The notes under the pieces are model-generated. The model was not told where the DNA came from and did not search any database. It saw nothing but the letters and a program-made list of their open reading frames with translations. The position numbers and the translations under genes were made by a program. Source: Pratylenchus scribneri (lineage: Eukaryota > Nematoda > Chromadorea > Rhabditida > Pratylenchidae). Taken from it: 64,000 bases of DNA. The DNA is taken from assembly GCA_030063045.1 (NCBI GenBank), contig JAQSEB010000106.1, positions 124,001-188,000 on the forward strand. The letters are read 5' to 3'. Every line of letters begins with the position of its first letter. Within the stretch, counting starts at the first letter, position 1. This document shows positions 33,420 to 44,169 of this stretch, one piece after another.

Positions 33420-33532
33420 TTTGGAATTTTAGAATTGAGAAATGAGAATAAAATATTAAAATTAGAAACTTGGTATACTCTGTAATTTAAGAGAAATTTT
33501 TAAATAATTGAAATGCAATTCTATCCGAGAAT

Positions 33533-33549
33533 TGCCTCTATTATATGGG
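33533..33549 (-). promoter_or_regulatory. TATA box of SPRY copy 7
   Basis: Minus strand reads CCCATATAATAGAGGCA about 120 bp before the ATG, matching the family core promoter. Confidence 0.5.
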
Positions 33550-33694
33550 TGTCTTTTCTAATATTTAAGGGCAAAATGAAGAATGGACAATAAGGCAATT
33601 TTTGATGGAAAATATTCAATGAGGCAATTTTGCTAGAGAATGTATAATGGAATAATTTTATGGGAATGTCCATTTTCTTTGTTTAAAATGGGCA

Positions 33695-33776
33695 AATCAA
33701 ATAAATGCCAATGGCAGATTAAAATTTGAAAAATTTTGAAATGAATGGGAAATTGCCCGGAATAAATATTTGATTC
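33695..33776 (-). promoter_or_regulatory. Shared SPRY-family upstream element (copy 7)
   Basis: Plus strand reads AATGCCAATGGCAGATTAAAA, then GAAATGAATGGGAAATTGCC and AATAAATATTTGATT, 280-360 bp before the ATG at 33419, same orientation relative to the gene as in copies 3, 6 and 8. A second partial copy (GGGAATGCCTCAAGCTAACA then TTTGAATATTTTACTG) is at 33891-33926. Confidence 0.55.
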
Positions 33777-34564
33777 TCAAGAAAATTTAAAAGATAATTA
33801 TTAAACGTCCAATGTCAGCAAAGAGGATGATTGGAAGGATGTTGAATTTGGATTCCTATTCTACTCATCATCTGGGGTTAGCTGATGGCTTGGGAATGCC
33901 TCAAGCTAACATTTGAATATTTTACTGTAACCAGCAGTACCGAGGAAGGTAAATTTTGTGCTGATAAACCTTTATGAGAATATTGAGAATGGCCAAATAA
34001 AAGTGAGTCGAAGGTCGAATGTCGAATGAAAACCCAGCCAGTCCAAATATTTTCGTTCATATTCTGATGAGCATGGAAAATTGGCATAAATAATGAGAGG
34101 AACCTTCATTTTCCAAATTTATAGGAAAAAGCAAAAAGGATTCCAATTAAAAAATGAATCGACAAAATGGACCAAAATAGCTCTTTGCTATTAATTATAT
34201 TAAAATTTATTTACGAAAAATAATTGATTTGAAAATTTTAATTGAATTTTAAGCATAAAATTCCCAAAAATATACCGAAAAAGAAATATTAAAAACATAA
34301 GAAATAAGAATGTCATCTTTCCGAAGCATTTTTGGAATTGGAGTTATTTAAATTCTTGTGACCAAAAATAGCCAACGGAAACCATCACATTACCAAAGAA
34401 AATGATGCTAATTAAATGAAAATTAATTTAATGTTTTAATAAAATAATTCATGCAAAAATAACAAATTGATAAAATAAATAATGAAAATTCTTTCAAAAC
34501 ATGATTCAATGGAATAAATTGAATTCAAATATTATTCAAATCATTGGCCATCCTAATTCTCTTA

Positions 34565-35708
34565 TTATTCAAGAATATGGTTGAAATTTTTGAATTGCCA
34601 TTCCTCTTTCTTAAAATGTGCTCGGATTGAGTCACCAATATTTCGCAAATTAACAGCTGGGAACAGTTGAAGTTGGGCAAATTTTGATGGCAATTTGGGT
34701 TTTCCTAAAATTAATTTACTTTTTTAATTGAAATTAAAATTATTATTTTAACATTTTTAAATTTAAATATTTTACCCAGCAATTGGCCATTCCAAGTGGC
34801 AAAGCATTCCATTTTCCCTTTTGGATGCTGGATTATGCCAAGCCCAACCAAATCACCATTTTTGAATACATCGTCAGTTACGAATGCGGTATAGTTTTCA
34901 TATATCCAAATTCCATCTTTGTTCCCATTTCCAATTGAATTTGAATATACCCATCCAAGTATTTGACCTTCCAATGGAAATTGTTTGTCACAAAATCCAA
35001 TGACAATTGGGTACTCCCTAAAAATTGCATAAATTATTGGTCAATAAATAAAATTATTCATTTATGAATAAATAAAAATTACAAAAATTTTTGCTTCTTG
35101 CAATAAATTGTTCTATCAAATAATATTGAAAAAAAATTATCTACCAATTTGTTAAGTTGAGTATTTCCATTTCATAATAGAAGGCAATAATCGGTTTATG
35201 GATGGACTTTAAATAGAAAGGTGGAATTGGCAGAATAGCTCGAACAGTATTCGCAACTAATAAAATTAATTAATAATAATTTTTATTTTTCGCGGTTTAA
35301 TTTTCTACCAAGTTTGCCAGTATGCTTATTAGCGATTAACCCTTCCTCAGAAATTTTTAATTTCGAACCACAATCCTCTTCATTCAATTTGTTATTCTTC
35401 ATTTCCTAAAAATCATTATTTTATATATTTTCTAAGAATATTCAAATTCACCTCTTTAATGCCGTTGATCATTTTTTGAACATTTACTGCCAAAAGGCCA
35501 TTTGGCATTTTGGTAAGAAGACCAAAAGCATTTTTTAAAGGCATTGAGGCAAATAATTCATTGAATAATTCGGCTGGCAATGCACGACGACGAATCGTTG
35601 ATTTCGGCAACTGAAATTTAATTAATTTAAAAAAAATAAAAAATTTAATTTCCCTTCCACAATTTTTTTTACCTTTTTCCCTGATGAATTTGATTCAATA
35701 TTATTCAT
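34565..35708 (-). CDS. SPRY-domain family protein, copy 8 (intact)
   Basis: Exons 35708-35673, 35610-35452, 35405-35309, 35256-35145, 35017-34776 and 34704-34565 join in frame (261 aa). The first exon is short (MNNIESNSSGKK), as in copy 4, and is followed by the same LPKST.. junction. Exon 2: LPAELFNELFASMPLKNAFG and MPNGLLAVNVQKMINGIKE. SPRY: AILPIPPFYLKSIHKPII, IVIGFCDKQFPLEGQILGW, DLVGLGIIQHPKGKMECFAT and HFKKEEWQFKNFNHILE. Upstream in the transcript an ATG at about 35770 opens a 21-codon reading frame that stops before the true start; it could act as a uORF or be a vestige of a longer first exon. Confidence 0.85.
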
Positions 35709-35921
35709 TAATTTCCTCTTTTTCCGCTATCTTCGCCACTTTCTTTGCACAAATTTTGCTGCTCTTTTTCCATTTTTAATTTAATTATTTAATAGATTAT
35801 TATGAATTATTTATTTTTCTAAATTTTTATAAATTAATTTGGATATTAGCTAATTAGAAAATAAAAATTATTACTTTCTTTTGAAAAAAAAAAAAGTAAA
35901 AAGAATGAACAAAAAATAATT

Positions 35922-35939
35922 TGCCTCTTTTTATGTGGG
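35922..35939 (-). promoter_or_regulatory. TATA box of SPRY copy 8
   Basis: Minus strand reads CCCACATAAAAAGAGGCA about 220 bp before the ATG, matching copies 4, 6 and 7. Confidence 0.5.
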
Positions 35940-36067
35940 CTTTATTCTATCTAGGGAAAAATACAGATAGGCAATTTTTGGTAGAAAATATTCAATTGGG
36001 AATTATGTAGACAACTGAATCATTTTATGGGAATGTCAATTTTCTTTGTTTAAAAATGGGACATCAC

Positions 36068-36150
36068 CGAATGGCAATGACAGATTAAAATACAAGAAAA
36101 TTTTTGAAATGAATGGGAAATTGCCTGGGGCAAATATTTGAATATTTTTT
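36068..36150 (-). promoter_or_regulatory. Shared SPRY-family upstream element (copy 8)
   Basis: Plus strand reads GAATGGCAATGACAGATTAA, then GAATGGGAAATTGCCTGGGG and CAAATATTTGAATATTTT, 360-440 bp before the ATG. Alignable similarity to the copy 7 flank extends over roughly 33560-34100 versus 35950-36440, so the upstream regions are duplicated along with the genes. Confidence 0.55.
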
Positions 36151-36440
36151 GCTCTCAAGAAAAAGTAAAAAGTAAATTTTATAAACGGCCATCGTCAAAG
36201 AGCAGCTAGAATGTTGAATTTCTATTTACACAGTGGAAGTGGAAGATTAGATGATGGCTTGGGAAAATTTCCTCATCAATAACATTTGAATATTTTACTG
36301 TATCCAGCAGGACTAATGAAGGTAAATTTTGCGCTTTTTTGATAAATATTTATGAGATTATTGATAATTGTTCTTTTAAATAGGAAATATTAAATAAGAA
36401 AGTGGACGAAAATTTAAAAAGTTTGGAAACCAGAAATTGA

Positions 36441-37559
36441 TTGACTTTACCATTTGCCTCAATAAGTAACAGGGGTGTGCCAAATCAATTTTTAAAAAAC
36501 AATATGCGATAGGCGAGCGCCATTTTGAAATGGGTAATAAAATTTGAAGGCATTTTAAATTATTATTTTCAAAAATTCCTTATTAATACAATTTATCAAG
36601 CATTTTTTGCACATATTGACCGATCAGCTGATATAATTTACGCTTTTAAAGTTCAAAATCCGACACAGACGGCGCACCATTGGAAACGAGCATTGGGAAT
36701 ACATTCAAGCAAAATTTTTTAATTCATTTTTATCATGTAGTTTTCCAATTTTTAAATTTTATATTTCACAAATTTTCAAAAGAAAAGAATTTTTTTATAG
36801 GAAGCAAATCGAAATTCGATTTTTCCCATTATCTCCTTTTTCGCCTTTTTTTGGTTTCCATTGTCACTTTGAAATTTTCCTGGAGCAAACGACAATAAGT
36901 TTTTGTTTTTAATATGCTAATTTCCTATAAGACAAAATAATTTTTGAATTTTTCTATTCATCCATGGCAAAATTCTTTACATGATTGATGGCTCTTTATA
37001 CTATTTAGAAAAATGTGAAAATGGGCAATAAATCTCTGAAAGCATTGTTGAATTTTCAAATTTGCATTCTGCCCTTTCTTTCTCCCCTCCTTCATATTAT
37101 TTGTTTTGTTCTTGGACAAGGGCGAAACAACAAATAATAGGATGGAGGTTCCCATCCCCAGCTGTCGGAGTGACCACTGTGACCATGAAAAGTGAAAACA
37201 GAGTGCACATTTAGTGAAGCAATGGGAGTCCACAGCAAATTACTAACGTAGCTGTCTGTCACTAGCATAGAGCTTTCACAAGTTCATTTTAACTGATTTT
37301 CTGATTATCATCATCATAATAGCATTTCTTTGAAATGGAGAAAGATGAAGATGACGAACACTAATAGAAATTTTTAGTCAATTAAAACATCCTTTTACAA
37401 GCCCCTCAACTTTTCTCCCCTCTCTGTGCCATCAATAAAATTTTAGTGGTGGCATCAACATAGGCGCTAAATTCTTTAAAGCTCTCGGCTATAATGCTGT
37501 ATTTTTGGAAATAGGAAATGATGCTAGCGGCAATCTTTATAAAATTTATTTGTTGCTTT
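36441..37559. other. Intergenic spacer
   Basis: Contains CAGGGGTGTGCCAAATC at 36468, reminiscent of one terminus of a hAT element but without a matching second end. 36910-37030 is a copy of the dispersed repeat with TTCTTTACATGATTGATGGC. The ORFs at 36525, 36680 and 36958 look non-coding. Confidence 0.4.
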
Positions 37560-38179
37560 GGCAAACGTAGAGAATTGTGGTCCCGCCGAATTTTTTTTTT
37601 AAAAATAAGGGAAACACATTTCTAAGGGTAATCGAGTGCGTAGAACACGATTCTGAGCTCAGATTTTTGATATCTTACAATCTTGGTAAGATAATGCCGA
37701 CTTTTACCAACAAAAAGCATAGGGGGGAAAAAGGGCATTTTTGATTAAAATTTTTACATAGCCAAATAATAGCTCATTTAACGCAGCTCATCGAGCTGAA
37801 TCTAATGGTACCATTTTTAATGAATAATGTTACATTTTAAGCAAGTTAGACTTCAAAATATCTTACCAAGACAAATATTTCTTCTGGTCATAACTCGCCA
37901 ATAATTGAATATTATCTCACAAAAATAGTACCATTCGATTCCTCTCGACGAGCTGCGTTGATTGAGCTATATATTGGCCCTACAAAAATTTTCAACAAAA
38001 ATGCCCTTGGTCCCCCCTTTGCTTTATCTTGGTAAAAGTTGGCATTATCTTACCAAGATTGTAAGATATCAAAAATCTGAGCTCAGAATCGTGTTCTACG
38101 CACCCGATTACCCTTAGAATTGTGTTTCCCTTATTTTTAAATTTAAAACCGGGCGGGACCACAATTCTCTACGTTTGCC
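37560..38179. mobile_element. 620-bp fold-back element with 7-bp target duplication TTGCTTT
   Basis: Long, nearly perfect inverted repeat: 37560 (GGCAAACGTAGAGAATTGTG) mirrors 38179, and arms of about 250 bp continue to AGCTGCGTT/AACGCAGCT around 37780 and 37955. Both arms contain a smaller inverted unit, TCTTACAATCTTGGTAAGAT. TTGCTTT precedes (37553-37559) and follows (38180-38186) it. No coding frame. Likely a non-autonomous DNA transposon. Confidence 0.8.
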
Positions 38180-38186
38180 TTGCTTT

Positions 38187-39163
38187 TTGTCAACTTTCTA
38201 GCCGTCAAGATGTCCAAAAATTTACCATTTCAAAGAATTAATTAAAGCCCATTCTGTCTTATCTTTTCATGAATTCATATGAAAGAAATTTTAGGCGATA
38301 GAAAGCAGAAAAATGGAATAAAAATCAAACATTTTTTACCAAATTTTTCAAATCAGTTCAATTTTCTTATAAAAATATTGCAGTTCCAAAAAAATTTAAG
38401 GCTCAAAAGTTTTTTAAGGAAATTTTAACAATAATTGTTAAATTTGCTAAATTATTATAAAAAAATTCTTTCCATCTCCATCTTGCCATTTTCACAGAAT
38501 TCTATTTCAATTTTAAACAATACAAAATTTTCGATTTCATATTAGTAAATATTTTTCAAATATAAAAAATAAAAATAATGAATTTATTTTCCTGCCGCAA
38601 TTCCCTAAAATTATAATTTTATTATTTTTCTCATTATCATTTATCATTCAATCCGTATTATTTTTCGTTTCGAATAAATCCAATTTTAGAAATGTCTCAA
38701 ATCTCAATGCATATCTCCAGTTTTCTTCTCATCTAAATTTTCTAATCGGATTCAACATCACAAAAATTGGATTATAAATTTTCTAGCAAAGACATTTTCT
38801 AAAGCGCTTTAGACATTATGCAATTTTTCCCAATTGCCGCTATTTATCCACAATATTCATTGAAAAATTTGATGAAATACTATAGGAAATAAAAAAATTT
38901 ATCCAAATTTTCACCGAATTCCTCAAATTAAATTAAAAATGGATCAATGAAAATTAATCCAGTTACTTTTATTTCCATTTCTCAAGTTTTTCTTTAATAA
39001 GCTTCGGAGATTTTTTATCTTATATACATTTTTTACTAGTTATGAATTTATTTGAATCCTCTTTTAATAATTAAATCATTATTTTCTAATTTATATTTAT
39101 ATATAACATTCGGAAAAATACAGATTCATCGACAACAAAATAATTAGCAATTATCCAAATCCA
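38187..39163. other. Intergenic spacer / 5' flank of coiled-coil gene
   Basis: A+T-rich with no supported exon. Short A/T tracts dominate. Confidence 0.4.
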
Positions 39164-41435
39164 ATGATTCCACAACAGCAACGACATTTCCAAAGCTATG
39201 GGCCATATCGACAATATACACCAAGGCCATATTTGATGCGTCCGCCAGCTCCAGTTTGGCAACAACAAAATGGACATTTTACCCAGCAACAGCTGCAATT
39301 TCGACCAAATAAAGGATGGCACAATTGTCATCATCAACAAAAGCAGCCCAACAATGAATGGCGTTTATCAAAGTAAAAGCTCTGTAATTATGGAGATTTC
39401 AATGACCCCACTATTTATTTAAGAGAGAAATGCGCTTTGGAAGGGAAAGTCAAAAACTTGGAAGTGGAGAATGGACGATTGAAGACTGAAATTGAAAAAT
39501 TGAGGGCCGAGCTTGTTGAGAAAGAAGAATATTGGGAGGAAGAAAAGGGTAAGTGCGGTGGGATGGTGGGGGAGGGGGGAATCGAGAATCAATTAAAATT
39601 TTTTGATTAATATTTAAAAAATATACTATAGAGAGCACAAATAAAATGAAAAATTTAAAGAATCATTTTATATTCAAAGGTTTTACCCCCTAATTATTTC
39701 TGAAAATTTTTATACGAAATTATTTTTTTTGGTTATTTCTCATATAAATATTTATCTGTGCATCAAATATTAGAAAAAAGGATGCTTCATAAAAAAATTT
39801 CCTTAGAATTGGAAAATTTGATCGCCTTTGTCCATTTATTAGGAAAAAACTCACAATTTTAATCATTTTTTTTCACTTAAGTATTTATTATATAATAAAA
39901 TAAAATTTAATTTTTGCAAATTGGTTACATTTTCTACTGAATTTGTATCTCGAAAAATTTCCTATTTTGAATTAGATATGATTGAATAAATATTAAAAAT
40001 TCTTCATAAAATTTCAGATACTTTGCAAATAATAATGATGGAACGTGATGATCGAGACATGCTTATGGTGGGATTTTTAGATGGAGGAAAGGAAAAATTA
40101 AGAAAATAGTTGGTAGAGAGGGAATTTTAATTGTGGTTAATTTAATAGTTATTTTAGCTGGAGATAACAATTTAAATTTTTTCTGTTCTAAAAAAAATTT
40201 TAGACGCAAAAAAGTGCATTAATTTATAAAAATATTTTATAGCTAATTAAAAATATTTTAAATAAAATAAACTCTTATATTTAAGTAGTAAATTAATTTA
40301 TAAAAATATTTTATAGCTAATTAAAAATATTTTAAATAAAATAAACTCTTATATTTAAGTAGTGAATTAATTTATAAAAATATTTTATAGCTAATTAAAA
40401 ATATTTTAAATAAAATAAACTCTTATATTTAAGTAGTGAATTAATTTATAAAAATATTTTATAGCTAATTAAAAATATTTTAAATAAAATAAACTCTTAT
40501 ATTTAAGTAGTGAATTAATTTATAAAAATATTTTATAGCTAATTAAAAATATTTTAAATAAAATAAACTCTTATATTTAAGTAGTAAATTAATTTATAAA
40601 AATATCTTTATTAAAATATTATATAGCTAATATCAAAAATCTTAAATAAAATAAACTCTTATGCTATTAAATATTGAATTTGAATTAACTGTAGAAATAT
40701 CTATCAAAATATAATATTCTATATAATAACAAAAATCTTTTTAATTAAAATAACTCCTTACTATGAAATATATTGAGCTAAATCGTTTATGAACATTTTA
40801 TTTAATAAATAATTGAATAACAAAATATATAATTTTTGGGAAAAAATAAATTTTGCAATTTTGGCCTTAATTTGCCACTTTTAACAAATAATGTTTTCCC
40901 AAATCTAATTCTTTCACTAAACAACTCATTCAAAAAGAGTAATTGTAAAATAAATAATTATTAATTAAATCTTCTAACATAATTTGTTTCATTTAATTTA
41001 TATAGTTTCAGCATTCTATTATAAATTTTTTAAAAATTATTAAAAAATTTTAGTTATAATAATAAATTAGCTAACGATGATATTCGAAGATATCGTAAAA
41101 ATTAGTGTATTAAAAATTTAGAAACTACGCCTTTATATAATTATAATTAACTCTTAAAAATTTTACAATAATTTTAAATTAAATAATTGGGTTTTTCAAA
41201 ATATTTAATAAAATTTAATATTTATAATTTTAATTAAAATTTCAGCAAGAAATAGCCAAAATGAAAAAGGAGAAAGATGTAATAGACAAGCAGTTGGCAT
41301 TGGGGGACGTAAAAATGACGAATATGCTAGTGGGCAAAATTTACAAATTCAAAAAAAATATTCAAAAAATTTGTGTAGATTCAAATGGAAAAAATGGAGA
41401 ATGAATTGGCCAAATACAAATCGGGAATGCAATAG
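39164..41435 (+). CDS. Q/P-rich N-terminus plus coiled-coil protein
   Basis: Exons 39164-39372, 39424-39548, 40018-40067, 41246-41329 and 41379-41435 join in one frame (174 aa). Residues 1-70 are rich in Q, P, H and Y (MIPQQQRHFQSYGPYRQY, RPYLMRPPAPVWQQQNGHF). Residues ~71-174 form a heptad-rich coiled coil (EGKVKNLEVENGRLKTEIE, KLRAELVEKEEYWEEEK, AKMKKEKDVIDKQLA, MEKMENELAKYK). No recognised family; the low-complexity head and coiled coil suggest a self-associating protein. An earlier stop is possible if the fourth intron (41330-41378) is retained. The third intron (1,178 nt) carries a 74-bp tandem repeat. Confidence 0.6.
40219..40660. repeat. 74-bp tandem repeat, five copies plus a degenerate sixth
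   Basis: Unit starts TTAATTTATAAAAATATTTT and ends ..CTCTTATATTTAAGTAGTGAA. Copies begin at 40219, 40293, 40367, 40441, 40515 and 40589, exactly 74 bp apart and almost identical, then decay by about 40760. It lies within intron 3 of the coiled-coil gene. Confidence 0.95.
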
Positions 41436-42863
41436 AGCAATAGTCAAAAATCAAAATGATGGCAATTAAATTAATTATATTTACATTTTTATGGATATTA
41501 AATTTGACTGAAATGATAAATTTTTTTGTTAAAAAATTTTTTAAATTTTTATTTTATTACAATAATCATTATTTTGGGTGCGGTTAATACTTTAACATTT
41601 TAATGATTTTAATCAATTTAATCATCTCCAAAATTAGTCTGGGTCATCAGTATCGGATATCGGTACAATATTTCACTCATTTATTCGTATTTTCCCTGTG
41701 GCTACATAGTACATACTATATGTAAAATATTTGCTTTAAACAATTTTCCCAGAACATTTTCCTCTCAAATCGTCGCAACATAACAATTTGTGCCTCCTTC
41801 CTTACTCTCCCTTTTTTTTAATCAAATGCAAAAATATATTTCAAATATTTTGCCCGAGGCAATTTTCCAAGCATTTTCTATCGTCGGCAAATTTTCAGTC
41901 AAAGATTTGAATTCGGAATTTCTGATCTGGGAATGTGGAATATGTGTTTGAATGTTGATTTGGTGTTCTTAATTTGATCAAATTGCTTTGGAAAATGAAT
42001 TTTGATGCATAGAATTTGACATTCCATTTTTCTTTCCATTCCCATTTCACTGTGACAAAATTCCATTTATATAAAATTTATTTAAGATTATAGATTACTA
42101 AACGATTAAAAACATGATTATAATTTTAAGTGATTTTAAGGTTGTACAATTTTTGGGGTAACATAGGGTAATTTTGGCGGTGAAAATAATTGCACCTATA
42201 TAATACGTATGTACTTTATATTCCCATTAATTTATGATTTTTTTCAAAATCTTTAACCAAATATCATTATTACTTTCTCCATAATTTATTTTTTTTCTTC
42301 ACACATCAATCAAAAAAATTCACCATGATTTTTTGTTAAATATTTAATAAATCTGCGAATAAAATAACCATGAAGAATATCATATCATATCATATCAAAA
42401 TAAAAATGTGACATTAATTTCCAATTTACCTACGATATTAATCTCCAAAAATTTTCCATTATTGAAGACCATACAATTCGATAACAAGAATAGGAAGTAA
42501 ATTTCATTGAATAGATGGAACATAGGATTATGTTTATGATGGAATTTGGAATTGGGAATAGGGATAAACGAAAACTTATGTTCTATTTCTTTTGAATAAA
42601 AATATTCAAATTCACAATTCTAGCCTATTTGTAAAACTAAACATTACTTTTTGCCTATTTTTTAAAATGTGATTTCCATATTTTATGGAATTGTTATTGA
42701 AAAATCCATCAAGATTAATGCAATGCATTTGTATATTTACAAGCAGGAAGTAAAATTCTCATTGATAAGCCTTTAAATTTGCATGGGATAATAGGCCTCT
42801 ACTAGAAAAGAATTTTTATTTTAAAAATTTTATTAAAAATACTATTTCTAAATTTCTTCAAAA
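41436..42863. other. Intergenic spacer
   Basis: 41832-41870 (TTCAAATATTTTGCCCGAGGCAATTTTCC) is a good match to the SPRY upstream motif in plus-gene orientation, but no SPRY gene follows; the next gene starts 1 kb away. A short CATATCATATCATATCAAAA microsatellite is at about 42380. No gene seen. Confidence 0.4.
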
Positions 42864-43765
42864 ATGCACAATATTCTCCTTATCATAAGCACATTTCTAT
42901 TAATCTTCAAAATTTGCATTATTAATTGGTATGATAAATAATTAATAAATTTTTATTTTCTTCTAAAATATTTAATTTTGGAGAAAAATAATTTTTTCTT
43001 ATTTTAGCTCAGCTCAAATATCAATATATTTTCGTTAATTTCATTCGCAATTTAACATGTATTTTGATTGTTTTTTAAGCCAGCCTTGGCCAGCCAATGA
43101 ACTAGCTTGCAAGGACTGTTTTGACAATGGCCCCGATGAATGTAAACAATATTTCACATATTGTCCACAACAAAGCCCGGCTGATTGCCAATCGAATGCG
43201 TTCGATGAAGTACAACAAAGCAATGCTGATCCTAAATGTTCATTTGATCAATTGGGAACATGTTGTAACTTTATCGGCACAGTGTAGGTTTTATCTTTTA
43301 ATTTAAATTCTCAGATTTTAAAAATGATAAATTTCTTTCTTTAAAAATTCAGCTTCAATTTTCATTTTTTGATTAAGAATGTGATAATAGAATGTAGCAA
43401 ATGTGTGTGAAAAGGGGAAGAGTTGGCTTAAAAATGGCAGATTGAGGCAATATTTGATTGATTATGTGACAGGGTGATTAGAAAAAAAAAGTGTGGGTAC
43501 AGTAGGATAAATAGGAAAGGAATTAGGCATTATTGGCAATGACAATATAATTTGTTTTTTTTTGTTTTTTGAATATTTTTTTAGTGCTAATCAAACTTGC
43601 GAAAGTTGTATGGCTTACACTGGGTGCAATGAGTTTTGGCCAGGCCCAAACATTTGCACAGATCCAAATTTGACTGCGCAACAATGCAAAGAAAATATGG
43701 CATCAGCTGAATTCTATTGCGCATATATGGGCAAAGATTGTTGCGATTATTTGCCATCTCCTTGA
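42864..43765 (+). CDS. Secreted protein with two 8-cysteine modules
   Basis: Exons 42864-42928, 43080-43283 and 43585-43765 join in phase 2 (149 aa). Exon 1 is a signal peptide (MHNILLIISTFLLIFKICII). Exons 2 and 3 each encode one Cys-rich module. Module 1 spacing: C-x2-C-x7-C-x6-C-x7-C-x16-C-x7-CC; module 2: C-x2-C-x5-C-x9-C-x9-C-x10-C-x6-CC. One module per exon with the same order of cysteines, ending CCNF / CCDY, indicates an internal exon duplication. Mature protein predicted extracellular, disulphide-rich, no basic cluster. No family recognised; a secreted product of this kind in a parasitic nematode could be an effector, but that is speculation. Confidence 0.75.
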
Positions 43766-44169
43766 ATTTAGAAATGTGTGAAAAAGAAGAAGAAAATTAA
43801 TTTATTGACAACATCCTCCAGCAGATTTCCCTGTTAAAACCATAGCCATAATTCCTTTAGTTTGTTGCCCTCTATTTTTGAGGACTTTTCTATCCAATAA
43901 GAATCGAATTTTTCTATTTTTTTAAAAATTTTTATTGAATTTCTAATTTTCTAGTTGTAATAAATACTTATGAAAGGTGAAAATGATATTTATAAACTTT
44001 TTACTTTTTTTAATTAAGTATATATATTGCTTTGACATTAACAAGATTTATACATAAGAAATTTCTCAATCATTTATTATTTAAATAAAAAAATATATTT
44101 GAAAAAAACACACTGGAATTTGGATTCTATATAATTTACTCAATCAATTTTTTAAAATATAAATGTTAT
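43766..44169. other. Spacer between convergent genes
   Basis: A+T-rich 3' flanks of the Cys-rich gene and the transporter. No gene seen. Confidence 0.45.

Noticed and set aside
36468..36722. CAGGGGTGTGCCAAATC resembling a hAT terminus
   Set aside because: No second inverted end or 8-bp duplication could be found downstream.
39086..39340. 84-codon minus-strand frame
   Set aside because: Antisense shadow of the Q/P-rich exon at 39164-39372, whose frame continues through four spliced exons.
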